From Piezodorus guildinii (Eukaryota; Arthropoda; Insecta; Hemiptera; Pentatomidae), in contig CM041292.1 of assembly GCA_023052935.1 (NCBI GenBank), positions 137,406,951 through 137,470,950 on the forward strand: DNA of 64,000 bases, given 5' to 3'. The position numbers were made by a program, and so were the translations under genes. This document shows positions 48,078-59,601 of this stretch, one piece after another. The notes beneath the pieces are model-generated. The model was not told the origin of the DNA. It ran no database searches and saw only the letters and a program-made list of their open reading frames with translations. The stretch's first letter is position 1. Each line of letters starts with the position of its first letter.

Positions 48078-48079
<2 letters not shown>

Positions 48080-48129
48080 ATGTATAATATACTGGTGGAT
48101 AAATCAAGATTAAAGAAGTATAGAATTGG

Positions 48130-48245
48130 AAGCTGATAATTATACATCACCACTACTTTATTATGAGACATGGAGGCTTCTTACCCACTAACTATAAGAT
48201 TAAAAAATGTTCTTGCACCAGATGATGGCATAATAGCCGAAATTT
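48130..48245 (+). repeat. Penelope-like repeat, copy split by a SINE
   Basis: It matches 48895-49045 (ACATGGAGGCTTCT, TTCTTGCACCAGA, GATGGCATAATAGCCGAA). The hammerhead-like core CAGATGA-TGGC-ATAATA-GCC-GAAA is at 48218-48243. The repeat resumes at 48553-48690 after the SINE, and the break carries a duplicated CATWATAGCCGAA, consistent with a target-site duplication. Confidence 0.5.
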
Positions 48246-48552
48246 CAATTATTATTATTATTATTTCAATCATTTTATTGTAATGTATTTTTTTTGTATG
48301 ATTTACCACCTGTAATTGGGCCTAGGCCTGTTGGTGGATGATGTAAAATAAAAATAAAAATAAAATATGTTGGGTACCGCCTTATACTTTATAGAAGCCT
48401 GGGTTCGCCTGAGGAGGGTCTCCATATCTTAGGGTCAACCCCTGACTGAATTAACCGAATAAATAATATTCTGCCACAGCCGGGATTCGAACCCAGGGCC
48501 CGGAGAACAGTAGTCTATTACTCTATCCACTAGACCACGCCGTTCCTTATCA
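48246..48552 (-). mobile_element. tRNA-derived SINE
   Basis: On the minus strand the head has an A box (TGGTCTAGTGG) and a perfect B box (GGTTCGAATCC) at tRNA spacing. The body contains GGAGACCCTCCTCAGG and GGTACCC. The tail runs to (AAT)n at 48246-48265. The anticodon region is too altered to name the parent tRNA. Related copies are at 54140-54425 and 2440-2705. Confidence 0.8.
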
Positions 48553-48894
48553 TTATAGCCGAAGCGTAGTGCATTATAATAAAATAGTGGTGAAGTATAA
48601 TTATCATGCATCCAATTCTGTATTAAACTTTGACCTTCTACACCTAATCGAAAGCATTTTAACATATTTGAACAAGCATTATATACTTCTATCATTTCTT
48701 TATTTATTTTAAAACTATGTTACATATTGTTTGTTTTCCTCGACGTTTTGGGGTTTTGTCTCTATTTTCAAGACTAAATTTTTTTTTTATAAAATTTCAA
48801 TTTAGTTACAGTCAGCATACATTTTGTTTAATATGTATATATTAATTTTTAAAAAGTCATAAATTAAAATTCCATATTATACAATTAGCTATAA

Positions 48895-49155
48895 ATTACC
48901 TCGTAGCTACTACTAGATGCTCTTTTCAATGTCGACTTCACCACTTTTCTATTATGGGACATGAGGCTTCTGGTTGAATTACCACTCACTTTAAGATAAA
49001 AAAACTTTTTCTTGCACCAGAAGATGGCATTATAGCCGAAGCGTAATTGGATTACAATAAAATAGTGGAGAAATATAATAATCAGCCTCCAATTCTGTAT
49101 CAAACTTTGACCTTCATCTAATTTTAAAACAAGTTGTAGAAGTTCTTGTGGAGAG
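48895..49155 (+). repeat. Penelope-like repeat with hammerhead-like motif, copy 2
   Basis: The motif CAGAAGA-TGGC-ATTATA-GCC-GAAGCGTAATTGG at 49018-49050 has the order of Penelope hammerheads, with two core bases changed. The rest aligns with 48130-48245 and 48553-48690 (CCAATTCTGTATNAAACTTTGACCT). Confidence 0.5.
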
Positions 49156-49159
49156 TGAC

Positions 49160-51455
49160 AAAAGACCCACAAACTTAAGCGATTTTTTTGTTTAATAATC
49201 TTCGAAAACTTTTAAATTATTACTTTTTCAACAAATTTTTAACGCATAAAATTGATGTATAGTAAAGAAGTAAGTGGATATTGCATGGATATCTTTCTAT
49301 TTATCTTTTCTTTTTTTTTCATTCTTCGAAAAACCTGTTCGTGTTTTTACTTAAAGACTAAAACATAAAAACACCCCGTCACATCACTAAGACGAGATTT
49401 TTCTACCTTTCACCATCCTACGGAGAGTCGCAAACGCGAGTAACATGTTTGCAATAGCAAAAATGTATTTCTGCATTTCATTGAAACGTTTAGTATTTTT
49501 TTTAACCTCTCAGCGTTTGTTCTTTCATCTTGGTTTCCCTGTAAGTGATTGTAACGAAGGGGTATGGAATGAAGAACACTGAAGAAAGTTTTCAGCGGAA
49601 AGGAAGAGTAATGAAGAAAAAAAAGGAATAAACAAGAGCAAAATACTTTTACTACTATTGTGACGCTTTCTGTTTGGATTCGCCGTTTCATTCTCTATCT
49701 TTTTTTAGGATGAAAAGAACTAGTGGCCATCTAAATTGAAACGATGACGTTAAATGCCAAAATATTAATTGTATTGTAAACTCTGTGTTTATTGAGATTA
49801 TTTGTTTATACAAGGTACCATTTTATATGTGTAATGATATTAATTTTTTTTGCAGCAATCTGAATTTTATTTATTTGGGTTATTTCGGTTAGATTTCATG
49901 CATTATTTATAATTTTAATTTTATTTATTTGAAAAATAGCGAAAATTAAAAAAAAATTGTATATAATATATATTAACATTATATATATAGTATATATATA
50001 TAAAACATAATAAAGTATAAATGAGAATAAAAAATAAATTTTAATATGATACTTAAAAATCAAAAATATGAGTAATTAAATAATGAAATCATGTATATAT
50101 GATCCATTAAGTAGAAACATATAGTTTTAGAGTAAACAAAAGTTCTGACTAGATTTGAATTTCTTAAAATTGATGTCGAACCCTTATACACTGATTTTTA
50201 ATTTTCATCTTTTTTGTCGATTTCGGAAGAGATGTTTTTGAAATAGTAGAAAAACATAAGATTAATTCGTAATCCAAATCCGGAGAGATGTAATTGGATG
50301 ACATTGGTAGTTATATTATTAATGATAAAAAAAAAAAAAAACAGAATTTCTAGAGGTTTTTAAAAAATAGATTACAGATAGTTATGGCAAATGAATTCAT
50401 CTAACTTAATGAAATTTAAAATATTTACTTTTTTTAAAAAGATTTTCAATAAGAGAATTATGGATCAAATCAAAATATATGTTGATTAAAAAATTGTAGA
50501 TATTATTTTAAAAATTGTGTTTTTAGCGAAGAAAAGGTATGCTCTTGGGATGCCCAGCGACACAGAAAATTTAAATAAATAGTGTCCCCATATGAATCAA
50601 GTTGGCCATCATAGTTTATTTATTATTTGTTAGTTAAAATGATAATGGCGTATCATTTTTGCATCTAGGGACCATTATATAAATAGATTAATTAAAACTT
50701 GAGATATATACATAAAACATTAAATAAAAAAAAAAATTGTAAATTTAAAACCCTTCATTCACAAAAAAAAAAATGAACATTGCTAAAAACTTTAATAGAT
50801 AATATTTAATATTGTAATCGTACATATAATGCACAAACCTAATGATAACACCAATTTTGGATGCTATTGAAAAAAAAAAATTATCGTAAGCTTATAAACT
50901 ACTATATGCCTTTAGAAATAACAATTGTAGAGACAGATAAGCCTGATAGAAGTAAATTCTCAAAATCTGGAATAACACATATACACACACTTTATTTTTC
51001 GCTTTCTAGTTTTGGACCAATAATCTGATTATTCTATCCTAAAACTAGAAAATATTACCAATTGTGAAATAGTTTGAGTCCAATTTTTATAAATGTTCAC
51101 ATTTACTTATTTAGTGATACTGCATTCTGTCACTTATGTGACAGAATTATTATTCATAAAAAAAGGATTAAAATTGTTTTCGTATTGGATAGCCAGTGCA
51201 GATTAACAACACATATTTGTTTTCAAAACGACGTTTCGAGAGGAAAGAAAAGAGGACAAATAGGTTAAAATCCGTGTGGGAGGTTGAAAGTATCAATAAT
51301 TGTTTTCATAACTTTCTGTATGCCTATCAATTTGAAGAAGAAAATGAGTAAACGCTAGGAAGTGAAACCAGTCTCTATAAGTATATTTTATCCTAATACC
51401 TTATTTTATATTGTTTAAGTTTTTTATTTTATGTTTTGTATTCGTCCCAATAGTT
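49160..51455. other. AT-rich spacer
   Basis: Only short random frames and A/T runs (for example 50326-50341). No gene, repeat partner or RNA recognised. Confidence 0.4.
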
Positions 51456-51462
51456 TTCAGAG

Positions 51463-51562
51463 GAAACTTATAATGGCAGGTGCGATTATTGCTTGAGCAT
51501 CTCCTGCACCACCGCCATTTTTTCTAATCTATAGCTACCGTTCGACTAGCTACTGTACGATC
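51463..51562 (-). pseudogene. Relic G: inverted start of a glycine-rich exon
   Basis: On the minus strand, from 51562 down, the sequence aligns base by base with the start of gene D exon 3 (54697 on). GATCGTACAGTAGCTAGTCG corresponds to GATGGAGCAGTGGCTGGTCG, and 21 consecutive bases (51476-51496) are identical to 54770-54790, which code QAIIAPA. The AG acceptor just upstream is kept. Most differences replace G by A or T in the glycine codons, as expected for neutral decay. No long frame or repeat tract remains. A faint match to exon 2 may lie near 51620-51660. It lies opposite in strand to all other copies. Confidence 0.75.
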
Positions 51563-52025
51563 CTCTGTAAACTCTGAATGTAAAAATATTTATGTACTCG
51601 GATATATTATAATCTGTCACTATGGACAATAATAATATTGCTATAAGATTACATTCATACAATATATTCATACAAAAGGAAAGTCAAATTACATATTATG
51701 AAACTAAAATAAATAAAGGTATTTAATAACAAAATTTATAAATTAAATATGTAAACTCTAACAGCCATTTTTTTTTTATTTCTCCATTTTTGTAATACAG
51801 AGTTTTGCTAGCAGTATTTTACCGGATACGGTATAGCCCACCAACAATCTAAATACATTTCTAATATTAGGATTAGATACTCAGAAGTTGAGGGTTCTTG
51901 CTATTGAAATAATTGGATGAAGGGATCTGCGAAAAATTTTTGCTGGGGACCACTAGTCTTGAGCTCATCAAAAATCATAGTCTAATGGAAGATTTACATT
52001 GAATTGAAACAAAATATTGCCAGTT

Positions 52026-52038
52026 ATTGGGATTAAGC

Positions 52039-52073
<35 letters not shown>

Positions 52074-52455
52074 TTAAAAGAAATTTACAACTGTATTACA
52101 ATAAAATACAATAAGTAAATGTGCTAATAGATCAAGTGGGCGTGATACAGGCATGTGAAGAAACTACCCAGTGGTAGCACTTCAAAGTTTATTCAGCTAA
52201 GTAGGTCTCGAGGCCATCGTCTTTTCAGCCGCCTAGGAAGATGATCAGGAATAGGAGATGAGAGTTTGCGGACGAGTGGTTGGAGTGGACGGGTAATTTG
52301 GAATAAAAGGAGGAATATCTAGTTCGGGCTAGATCTGCGACTAATGGGATATGTAGGTCTTTATGAATTATTTTATTGGTGACAAAGTAAGGGGCGTTTA
52401 GGATCTTTCGGAGGATTTTGGATTGCAAGGATTGAATGCGGGAAGAAGCATATTT
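52026..52455 (-). mobile_element. Jockey-like LINE 3' fragment with poly(A)
   Basis: A T run at 52029-52070 is the tail of a minus-strand copy. The frame reads MQSKILRKILNAPYFVTNKI and LVADLARTRYSSFYSKLP, matching 57720-57850. It abuts, head to head, a + strand scrap of the same region at 52460-52620 (GLD-type ELWGSTR, LRKILN, IHNDLNIT). The 2 kb up to promoter D holds nothing else. Confidence 0.75.
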
Positions 52456-52954
52456 TGTGTCTCATTTATGACTACTATTTGAAATTGAGCTTTAGGGCTC
52501 GACTAGATCACCGTAAGCATTTCTTAAAATTAACATTCCTTCGTAAAATCCTCAATGTTCCTTATCTTATCTCGAATTAATTTATCCATAATGACCTGAA
52601 TATTACATGTCCTCTCTTTCGATGCCTATGGTTATCACCTTTGATTACAAGATTTTGGATTAAGTATTCTTATGAAAGTGACCTTAAATGAAGTAATACA
52701 AAAAAAGTTGATATATTAAGTTATAAAAAATGGTAATACGAATAGTATAACCCTTTACTTCATTAACTTTCAAAGTAAGGATAAAAATAAGCAAAATAAA
52801 TGATCATATGGAGGAGATATTAATGTATAAATTGAATTATTTTGTGAAAAGATGTAACTTGTTAATCAGGTGAAAAATAAATTTTGTATCTTATACTTTT
52901 TTAGATAAGGAAGTTGAAGATGGCTAAAAAGAACTTGAACGGAGGAGAGAGATG

Positions 52955-53037
52955 CATGTCCCCCACCGCCCTCGGCTATCTCGCTATATATTGCCCGCCT
53001 CCGAAGCTTAAGGGCAGACACACCCCAGAAGATGAAG
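52955..53037 (+). promoter_or_regulatory. Promoter and first exon of gene D
   Basis: CCCCCACC at 52960-52967, TATATAT at 52985-52991 (17-base gap, the widest in the family) and ATG at 53032, 47 bases after the TATA start. The donor is GTAAGT at 53038. Confidence 0.75.
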
Positions 53038-55596
53038 GTAAGTCCTGTAACACAACTATTTTATCTTTTTGACATTTAACTGTTAGGATTATATTATATT
53101 ATTAAAAAATGAATCAGTAATGGGAAGAAACATTTAGAAATACTATAAAAAATTATTTTTTAAATTTGTGTTTCATTATAAATATTTCAACAGTTGATAT
53201 TTGTAAGCTAATTATGAAGAATTTCTTAAAATTTAGAATTTTAAATATGAATTCTTTGTTGAGATCTGTATACGAGTTGTAAGTTTGCTAACAGCCTAGT
53301 TTGTGGTTATTTTGTGTAATTCGTACGGTTTTTTATCCTAAGCTCAGATTTTTGCCAGTAAGTATAACTCGAAAGGCAGTTTAAATGTTTTATTTTTTTA
53401 TTATTTTTCCCTTATAAATAATAGATAACATGGATATGGAAATACCTGTGGTACGCGCCGCCCGATAAGACAGACTAGTTAATGCAAGCCACCGGTGGTA
53501 CGCGCGGGCGTGAACTTGTTAATAACAATTAATACATAAATTTACATAAAAAATATTTCTAGGGAAAAAATAAAAGAGAACCAGGTTCTAACATTTTAAA
53601 CATTTTTAGAAGGTCTAGCCTAAAGCTAAAATCAAATGTTAGTTCAATGTACGAGTTGAAAAGAGTTGAGAAAAAAATGTTTTTTTTTCTTCTTTTATCG
53701 CAATATTTCTATATTGCATGGTAATGCGTAGAAAAATGCATTAATATTAAAACATGAGTGCTCTTTATTTATAGTTTTCAACTTACAATCGCATTACTTA
53801 AGTTCGTTGGTCATTATCTTCTTATACCTCTGAAAAAATTATCCAAAATATAAGAGGAAGCAAGGTTTTAAGCTACAGAGATGGTCTTTTAGAATACTCT
53901 CCCGTCAAACAATCTCTCCTCTTTCAATAACTCCTTTCTTTCCAATCAGATGTAAGCTAATTTTATCATCTCAGGCAAATAGTGTATTCACATTTATTGA
54001 GGTGTGAAAATTAAATTTTGTTTCAATTTTATTTGTTTTAAATATGAAATTAGAGAAGTCACTATGACTTTTTTTTTTCTTTTATTCTTCTTTATTGTTT
54101 AATTTAAAGTATTAAAAAAAAAACCTGTACCACTACAACCCATGAAGAATTTTGGGCTCAGTACATGTAGAGATTCGTTCTGTTTCTAGGCCAACAGCCG
54201 TGCAATGACGTGATTCGGCCAAGATCACGCTCAGCCGCCAGGTTTTTTCCCCCTTTTTTGGGTACCCACTTTATAGAGTGCCCCAGAAGGGTCTCCATGC
54301 CCCAGGATCGCCCCCCCCCCCTCCCGGCTGAAATAACAGAATAAATAATATTCCGCCACAGCCGAGATTCGAACACAGGACACGGAGCACAGTAGACTAA
54401 CGATCTACGGGCCACGCCGCTCCCTATTTAAAGTATATACTTAAAAATAGTATATTATAATTTTAATTTTGTTCATAAATGTTATTCTTAGGGAAAATTG
54501 TCTTGGAATAAAGTTTCCTGTTCTATTCTATTCCTTCCAATGTTCAATGAAGTTTTATGTTTCAGTTTATCTTCGTAACATTGTGTTTTAGCGTACTTAT
54601 GCATCAGTCCTTGTCAGGTAAATATAAATTAAAAAAAGACAAAAAAAAATATTATAATTTTAAAATTATTTACACTTAATTCATTCGAATTCATAGGATG
54701 GAGCAGTGGCTGGTCGAGCGGTGGTGGTGGTGGAGGAGGCGGAAAGAATGGGGGTGGTGGAGGAGGTGGTCAAGCAATAATCGCACCTGCTATTATTAAG
54801 ATCATAACCCTCGGGGGAGGAGGCGTGGAGGTGGAGGTGGATGGTCGGCTGGAGGAAATGGTGGAGGTGGCGGTTGGTCAAGTGGTGGCAACGGTGGAGG
54901 CGGGTGGTCGGCTGGCGGTAACGGTGGAGGAGGCGGGTGGCCAAGTGGTGGAAATGGTGGGGGTGGATGGTCGGACGGAGGCAATGGCGGAGGAGGTGCA
55001 AGTAAGACAATTTATTAATTTTTGGAAGTTTGTGTAATATTTTTTATAGCCACTTCTCTCATTTATACAAGTTCTGATTTATAAATTATAAACTATAATG
55101 TAACACTGTTACAGTTTAATAATACATACAAAGATTTAACAGAAAGTATCAAGTCAGAAAATTCTTCTATGTTCATCACAACAATATGGCAAAGATTGAC
55201 TCATGGCTTCTTCGAATTTAAAACTTTCTTGGAGCTTAAGCATCGTGTTAAATTCGAACATTGATTAAAGGTTGTTAGGTGACGTCAAGATTCATTATAC
55301 TCCACATCGGTAAATACTAAGTAAAAGCATGATAATTTTTTTTATACAGCCATAGCTGTCCTACACTAGCCGGCGAATGAAGATGACACGATAAGCTCAA
55401 ATAAATTAATAATAAGACACTAAAAGTATCATAAACTCTACATCACATTCAATACACGCCACCTGTTAATTTTAACTCAAAACAGTTTGATCATTCACCT
55501 CTAAAATGTTTGACACTGACAAATGTATGTAAAAAAAATAATATTTTTATTTCCACTTAATAGATTAATGTTTCTGTTTCAGGTGACTGGTGTTAA
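53032..55596 (+). CDS. Gly/Trp-rich secreted protein, copy D
   Basis: Exons: 53032-53037, 54566-54617, 54697-55001 and 55583-55596. Exon 2 codes FIFVTLCFSVLMHQSLSG, completing a 20-residue signal peptide. Exon 3 opens GWSSGWSSGGGG, has GGKNGGGGGGG, then the core QAIIAPAIIKIITLGGGG. One G is missing at 54824-54826, so translation as written leaves the glycine frame and continues as Val/Glu-rich sequence. In the other frame the repeats run W-S-A-G-G-N-G-G-G to the exon end. Exon 4 would add S-D-W-C-stop in phase 1 (donor GTAAGA at 55002). AATAAA is at 55742-55747. Intron 1 is 1.5 kb and holds repeat R2 and a SINE. Predicted secreted structural protein; function inferred. Confidence 0.83.
53265..53515. 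repeat. Dispersed repeat R2, copy 2 (intron 1 of gene D)
   Basis: Same order and orientation of blocks as 30465-30715, ending GATAAGACAGACTAGT and a GC-rich CGCGCGGGCG end. Confidence 0.6.
54140..54425 (-). mobile_element. tRNA-derived SINE (intron 1 of gene D)
   Basis: The minus-strand head GGCGTGGCCCGTAGATCG leads into a B box (GTTCGAATCTC), the shared body (AACCTGGCGGCTGAGCGTGA, GGTACCC) and a tail GTAGTGGTACAGG followed by T. A C run at 54310-54320 varies from other copies. Confidence 0.75.
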
Positions 55597-55749
55597 AATT
55601 TTGATAACTACTAAAATTTTCCTGGGTTGATTGTCTCCGCCCATCTGTTATTACTTAAGATGACAACGTATCACGTACCATTAAAAATGTTGAAGCTAGA
55701 AAATATTTCAGCTTTGTTGTATATATAATGTAAATTTGTTAAATAAATA

Positions 55750-56440
55750 TATTTTTTGAAGAAACAAAAGTTTCTACATTATACCTTGAAAATAAATGGA
55801 GTCAAGAAGAAACATATATAAATATGTTACACCACACACACACATACATATATATACATTTACTACATTATTTATTTATATTTATATTATCAAATCATCT
55901 ATATGAGAGATGTTTCCGTGTTTCATTTTTAATCTTAGATTAATGGCCGGACAGTGAAATACTCAATTCATATCGCTCTGTCATTGCTTAACTATTGTGA
56001 ATCGTTATGAACAGTTATCAGACTTTGTAAAAGGTGATATTAAGAAAATTTGGACATTATAACGATATCGAACACTTAGGTGAGTGTGTTTTAATTTATA
56101 ACCAGCTCAATTAAGTGGTGGTACTTGGTTAAGGCTGCCGCGAGACACTTAATCCTCTAGCTCTTATCACCAAGTTCACGGCCAGCCTGGCAACATACCT
56201 GCTTCCAGCCGTCCTCAGTTCTTATAGAGACTATAGATGTTCTTTTTTTTTTCTTTTATAATTTTTGTTTTCTTCCTAAAATGTTCTTTTTATTTCATTG
56301 TATATATTTATGTAAATAATTTAATTTTTAAGGATTAATTAATTTTTTTTCATATATAGGTTATATATATTTTTTTCTTGCATTTTTTTTTTTCAAATAG
56401 ACATAATTTTATTATTGACTCTAATTTTTTTCATTATTAA
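55750..56440. other. Spacer after gene D
   Basis: AT-rich, with a GC-richer block at 56105-56235 that may be the 5' UTR of the LINE that follows. No gene. Confidence 0.35.
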
Positions 56441-56449
56441 ATATGTATT

Positions 56450-58090
56450 TAGAGCAAACCTCAAGTGACGACACTGAGGAAGAGACACAATTTTCGGAAA
56501 TAAGCGAAACCGACTCCCAATATTTAAAACAAGTACTCTAAAAAAAAAAAAGAAATCGTCATTCTGCCACGAATTCAGCGAGCAATTCACCGAACAAGAA
56601 TAAAAAACAAATCGTCAAAAACTAAAATGACCACCTCAAAATAAATCTCAACTTATCACTCGCAGCCAATCTACTGCAGCCATTACATCAGACATCTCTA
56701 AATCAAGTACCTCAGCTAGCAATAACCCAACTACTACGCTAAATAAACCAAATCCAATTTCCAGCGCCACAGGGCTTTACTGATCTCGAGCCACCAGTCT
56801 ACGTATTAGAAAAAAAAAATCTTAATATTTAGCAAAGAAATAGCGAATTCAATAGGACCTACTAATTTTCGATGTTTCTCTCGAGTCGGTGACGTAAAAA
56901 TAAACATCACTTCCAAAGAAACCTATAAAACATTGATCAGCAACCTCACACTAAAAAACTATAATTTCCACTGTTACCAGTTGAAACAGGAAAAATCCTA
57001 CAGAGCAGTCTTACGGGGTCTCCATTCAACAACCCCTACAGATGTTATAAAAGAAGAATTAGAAGTAATCAGTCACATTGTAAGAAATGTGTCATGTGTA
57101 ATACACCCCACAGATAAATATCCTTTACCGTTATTTTTCGTGGATTTAGAGCCATCGAGAAATAATTCAGATATCTTTAATATCAACCGGCTAGTTTACT
57201 CAACTGTTAAATTTGAGTAGCCGAGACAAAAAAATATCATTGTTCAATGCACCAAATGTCAAAAGGTATGTCATACAAAGAGTTATTGTTACCACCAGGC
57301 CAAGTGCGTCAAATGTGCCGGCCCACACGCCTCTAACGAATGTAGCAGACCTAGAGATGAGTCAGCAAAATGCACTCTCCGGAGGACACCCGGCGAGCTC
57401 TACAGAGGATGCTCCGTCTACAAAAGTCAGCTCAGAAACCGTACTCTACATATAGCAGTTAAACGGCCGGAAAAAGAGTTACATCCAGCCTATGTAATGC
57501 TCCTTGACAAACGACTCACATGGAATCCACACACAAGACTGAAACGACAAGAAATTGCTCGCCGCTTTCGATTACTTCAACACTTACTAGTCAGACGCTC
57601 AAATCTTCCACTTAACTACAATAGGCTCATCTACATGACCATCATAAGGCCTATATGGACTTACGGAATTGAGCTTTGGGGCTCTACTAAACCATCAAAT
57701 TCTTCCCCTATCCAATCCTTACAATCCAAAATCCTTCGTAAAATCCTCAACGCTCCTTAGTTGGTCACAAATAAAATCATCCATAAAGACCTAAATGTTC
57801 CATATATTGCTTATTTGGCCCGAACCAGATATCAATCCTTCTATGACAAACTCCATTCCCACCCCAACCCACTAGCTTAAACACTTGCTTCCTCTCCTAT
57901 TCCTGATAATCCTCTGAGGCGTCTGAAAAGAAGATGGCCTCGAGACCTTCTAGTTTAAAATAGTTACTGGAGCGCTACCGTTGGGTTGTTCCTCTACAAG
58001 CCTGTCTCATGGGATTTTTCTTTAAGCATATTTACTTGTAATATAAATTATAGTTGTAAATTTCAATCAATAAATATTTAAAAAAAATCT
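56450..58090 (+). mobile_element. Jockey-like LINE with a large internal deletion
   Basis: ORF1 pieces come first: an acidic N-terminus (SSDDTEEETQFSEISETD, 56465-56520), the PRE_C2HC-type block (YQLKQEKSYRAVLRGLHSTT to PLPLFFVDLEPS, 56970-57150), and zinc knuckles in a second frame (CTKCQKVCHTKSYC, CVKCAGPHASNEC). At about 57485-57500 the sequence jumps to the ORF2 C-terminal region (LDKRLTWNPHTRLKRQEIAR, WTYGIELWGSTK, LQSKILRKILNAP), so endonuclease and reverse transcriptase are absent. The 3' end has LRRLKRRWPRDLL and an AATAAATATTT-A tail. Confidence 0.8.
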
Positions 58091-58489
58091 TAATTATGTT
58101 TCATAAGTAAAGTAGATTTATTTATCTATGAGATATCATAATAAGCACAATACATTCATAACTCACTAAATTTTTTTATTTATCTTTTCTCAAACTTGTA
58201 TATAACAATATCATCTGTCACTTTTTGAAACTTAATAGCGGCGCTAACAGATATATATCCAAAACGTATATACGAATTAAAATGATCAAACTAAAAAATA
58301 GCTGCAGAATATTAAAAATTGAGGATGTTAAGCAAATGAATTAGAAAAATATAAATATTTGAATTAAAAAATTATATTCACTTAAAAAAAAAGCTAAATT
58401 CGAACTGTCATTTACACTAGTATGTTTCTTTGTAAATTTTTATTATGGCTTTAAAGACATTAATAAATAATTTCCCTTGAGATCACCTG

Positions 58490-58740
58490 TGGAGTGGTGG
58501 CTAGCATAAATGCTTCCTACGTCAAAGGTTTAAGTAAGTAAATAATCCTTGGTTATTCCGTCCTTTGGAGGGGGTGTGGAATAGTCACAAGCTTTTGTGA
58601 TGTCAGATACTCTTTGATGATCCTGCCCAGGTTAAACCTAGATAGGAAACATTTATGGCTCTCAATGTGGCATCTTGTGATTAGCCACACTAGCAAAAAG
58701 TAATGTTAAATAAACTACAATAACAATAACAACAAATAAA
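58490..58740. repeat. Possible retroelement tail
   Basis: A GC-richer block ending in AATAACAATAACAAC, as in tails of some LINEs or SINEs. No second copy in the window to confirm. The flanks 58090-58490 and 58740-58960 hold nothing recognisable. Confidence 0.35.
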
Positions 58741-58959
58741 CGCTATGGAACCATGCGGAAGGAGCTCTCTTGCAATCATCTACTGGTGTTAATAAGTAAA
58801 TAAGCTTTGGTCATTATTGATAGTCTTTACAGAGACTTTTTAAAAAATTTAAATATATAACTACCTGCCACATGGACAACTGTAATTGTGACTTTTAATG
58901 CTTTCAAACCCAAATAATAATAATGGCAAATAATATAAAAATACACGTTTTTTTTTTCT

Positions 58960-59600
58960 CTGAAGATTTGTCTACTGCACTTCAAGATCTCCTGTTACCA
59001 CTTATACCGTGAGTTATTTCCTTCCACCCGCAGACAATAATACCTAGGATCATACCTTTACCATACCGTTAACCTCCAACATCCCTACTTCCACAGTTTC
59101 TGTCAATTTAAATCCTCAGTCTATTCACTAGAAACTAGATCGCGCTATTCCGAAATTTACATTCCTACCCACAGATAATAATTTTTTTCATCATTTCTTT
59201 ATTGTCTACTTAAGTATCCTCTGAAATTCTTTACCAATCCACCTCCGCCATGCTGCTTCTTTATCCTCATTCAAATCCAAAGTTTTCCAATACTTTCTGT
59301 CATCACAAATAAACAATCAGTAAATGTGATATTTCAATTAATTTATTTTTTGTTTTAAATTTATTTATACTTTATCTTGGTAAAAATAAGAATTTATTTT
59401 TCAGAAGAGAAAATTTAGAAGATTATTTTCTTAATTTCTTTGTTAGTTTTGTTGTATGATACTTCTCCTTATTTAACCACAGTAAATAATAATTAATAAT
59501 GTTTTTTTTTGTCTGATTGTCAGACATATTATGTATTCAAATTGTACATGACTGTTATTGTTAAGGGACCAAGTCCCAGAATAATTGTGTTTTTTTATAT
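58960..59600 (+). mobile_element. CR1/L2-like LINE 3' end
   Basis: At 59235-59310 the frame reads NSLP and LRHAASLSSFKSKVFQYFLS, the closing motif of this LINE type. The 3' UTR ends GGGACCAAGTCCCAGAATAA at 59568-59587, like GGGACTCGTCCCAGAATAA at 17882-17900. Confidence 0.65.
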
Positions 59601-59601
59601 T

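Noticed and set aside
48475..48546. Genuine tRNA gene on the minus strand
   Set aside because: A and B boxes are present, but arms do not pair well, no clear anticodon loop, and the sequence continues into a SINE body that recurs at 54140 and 2440.
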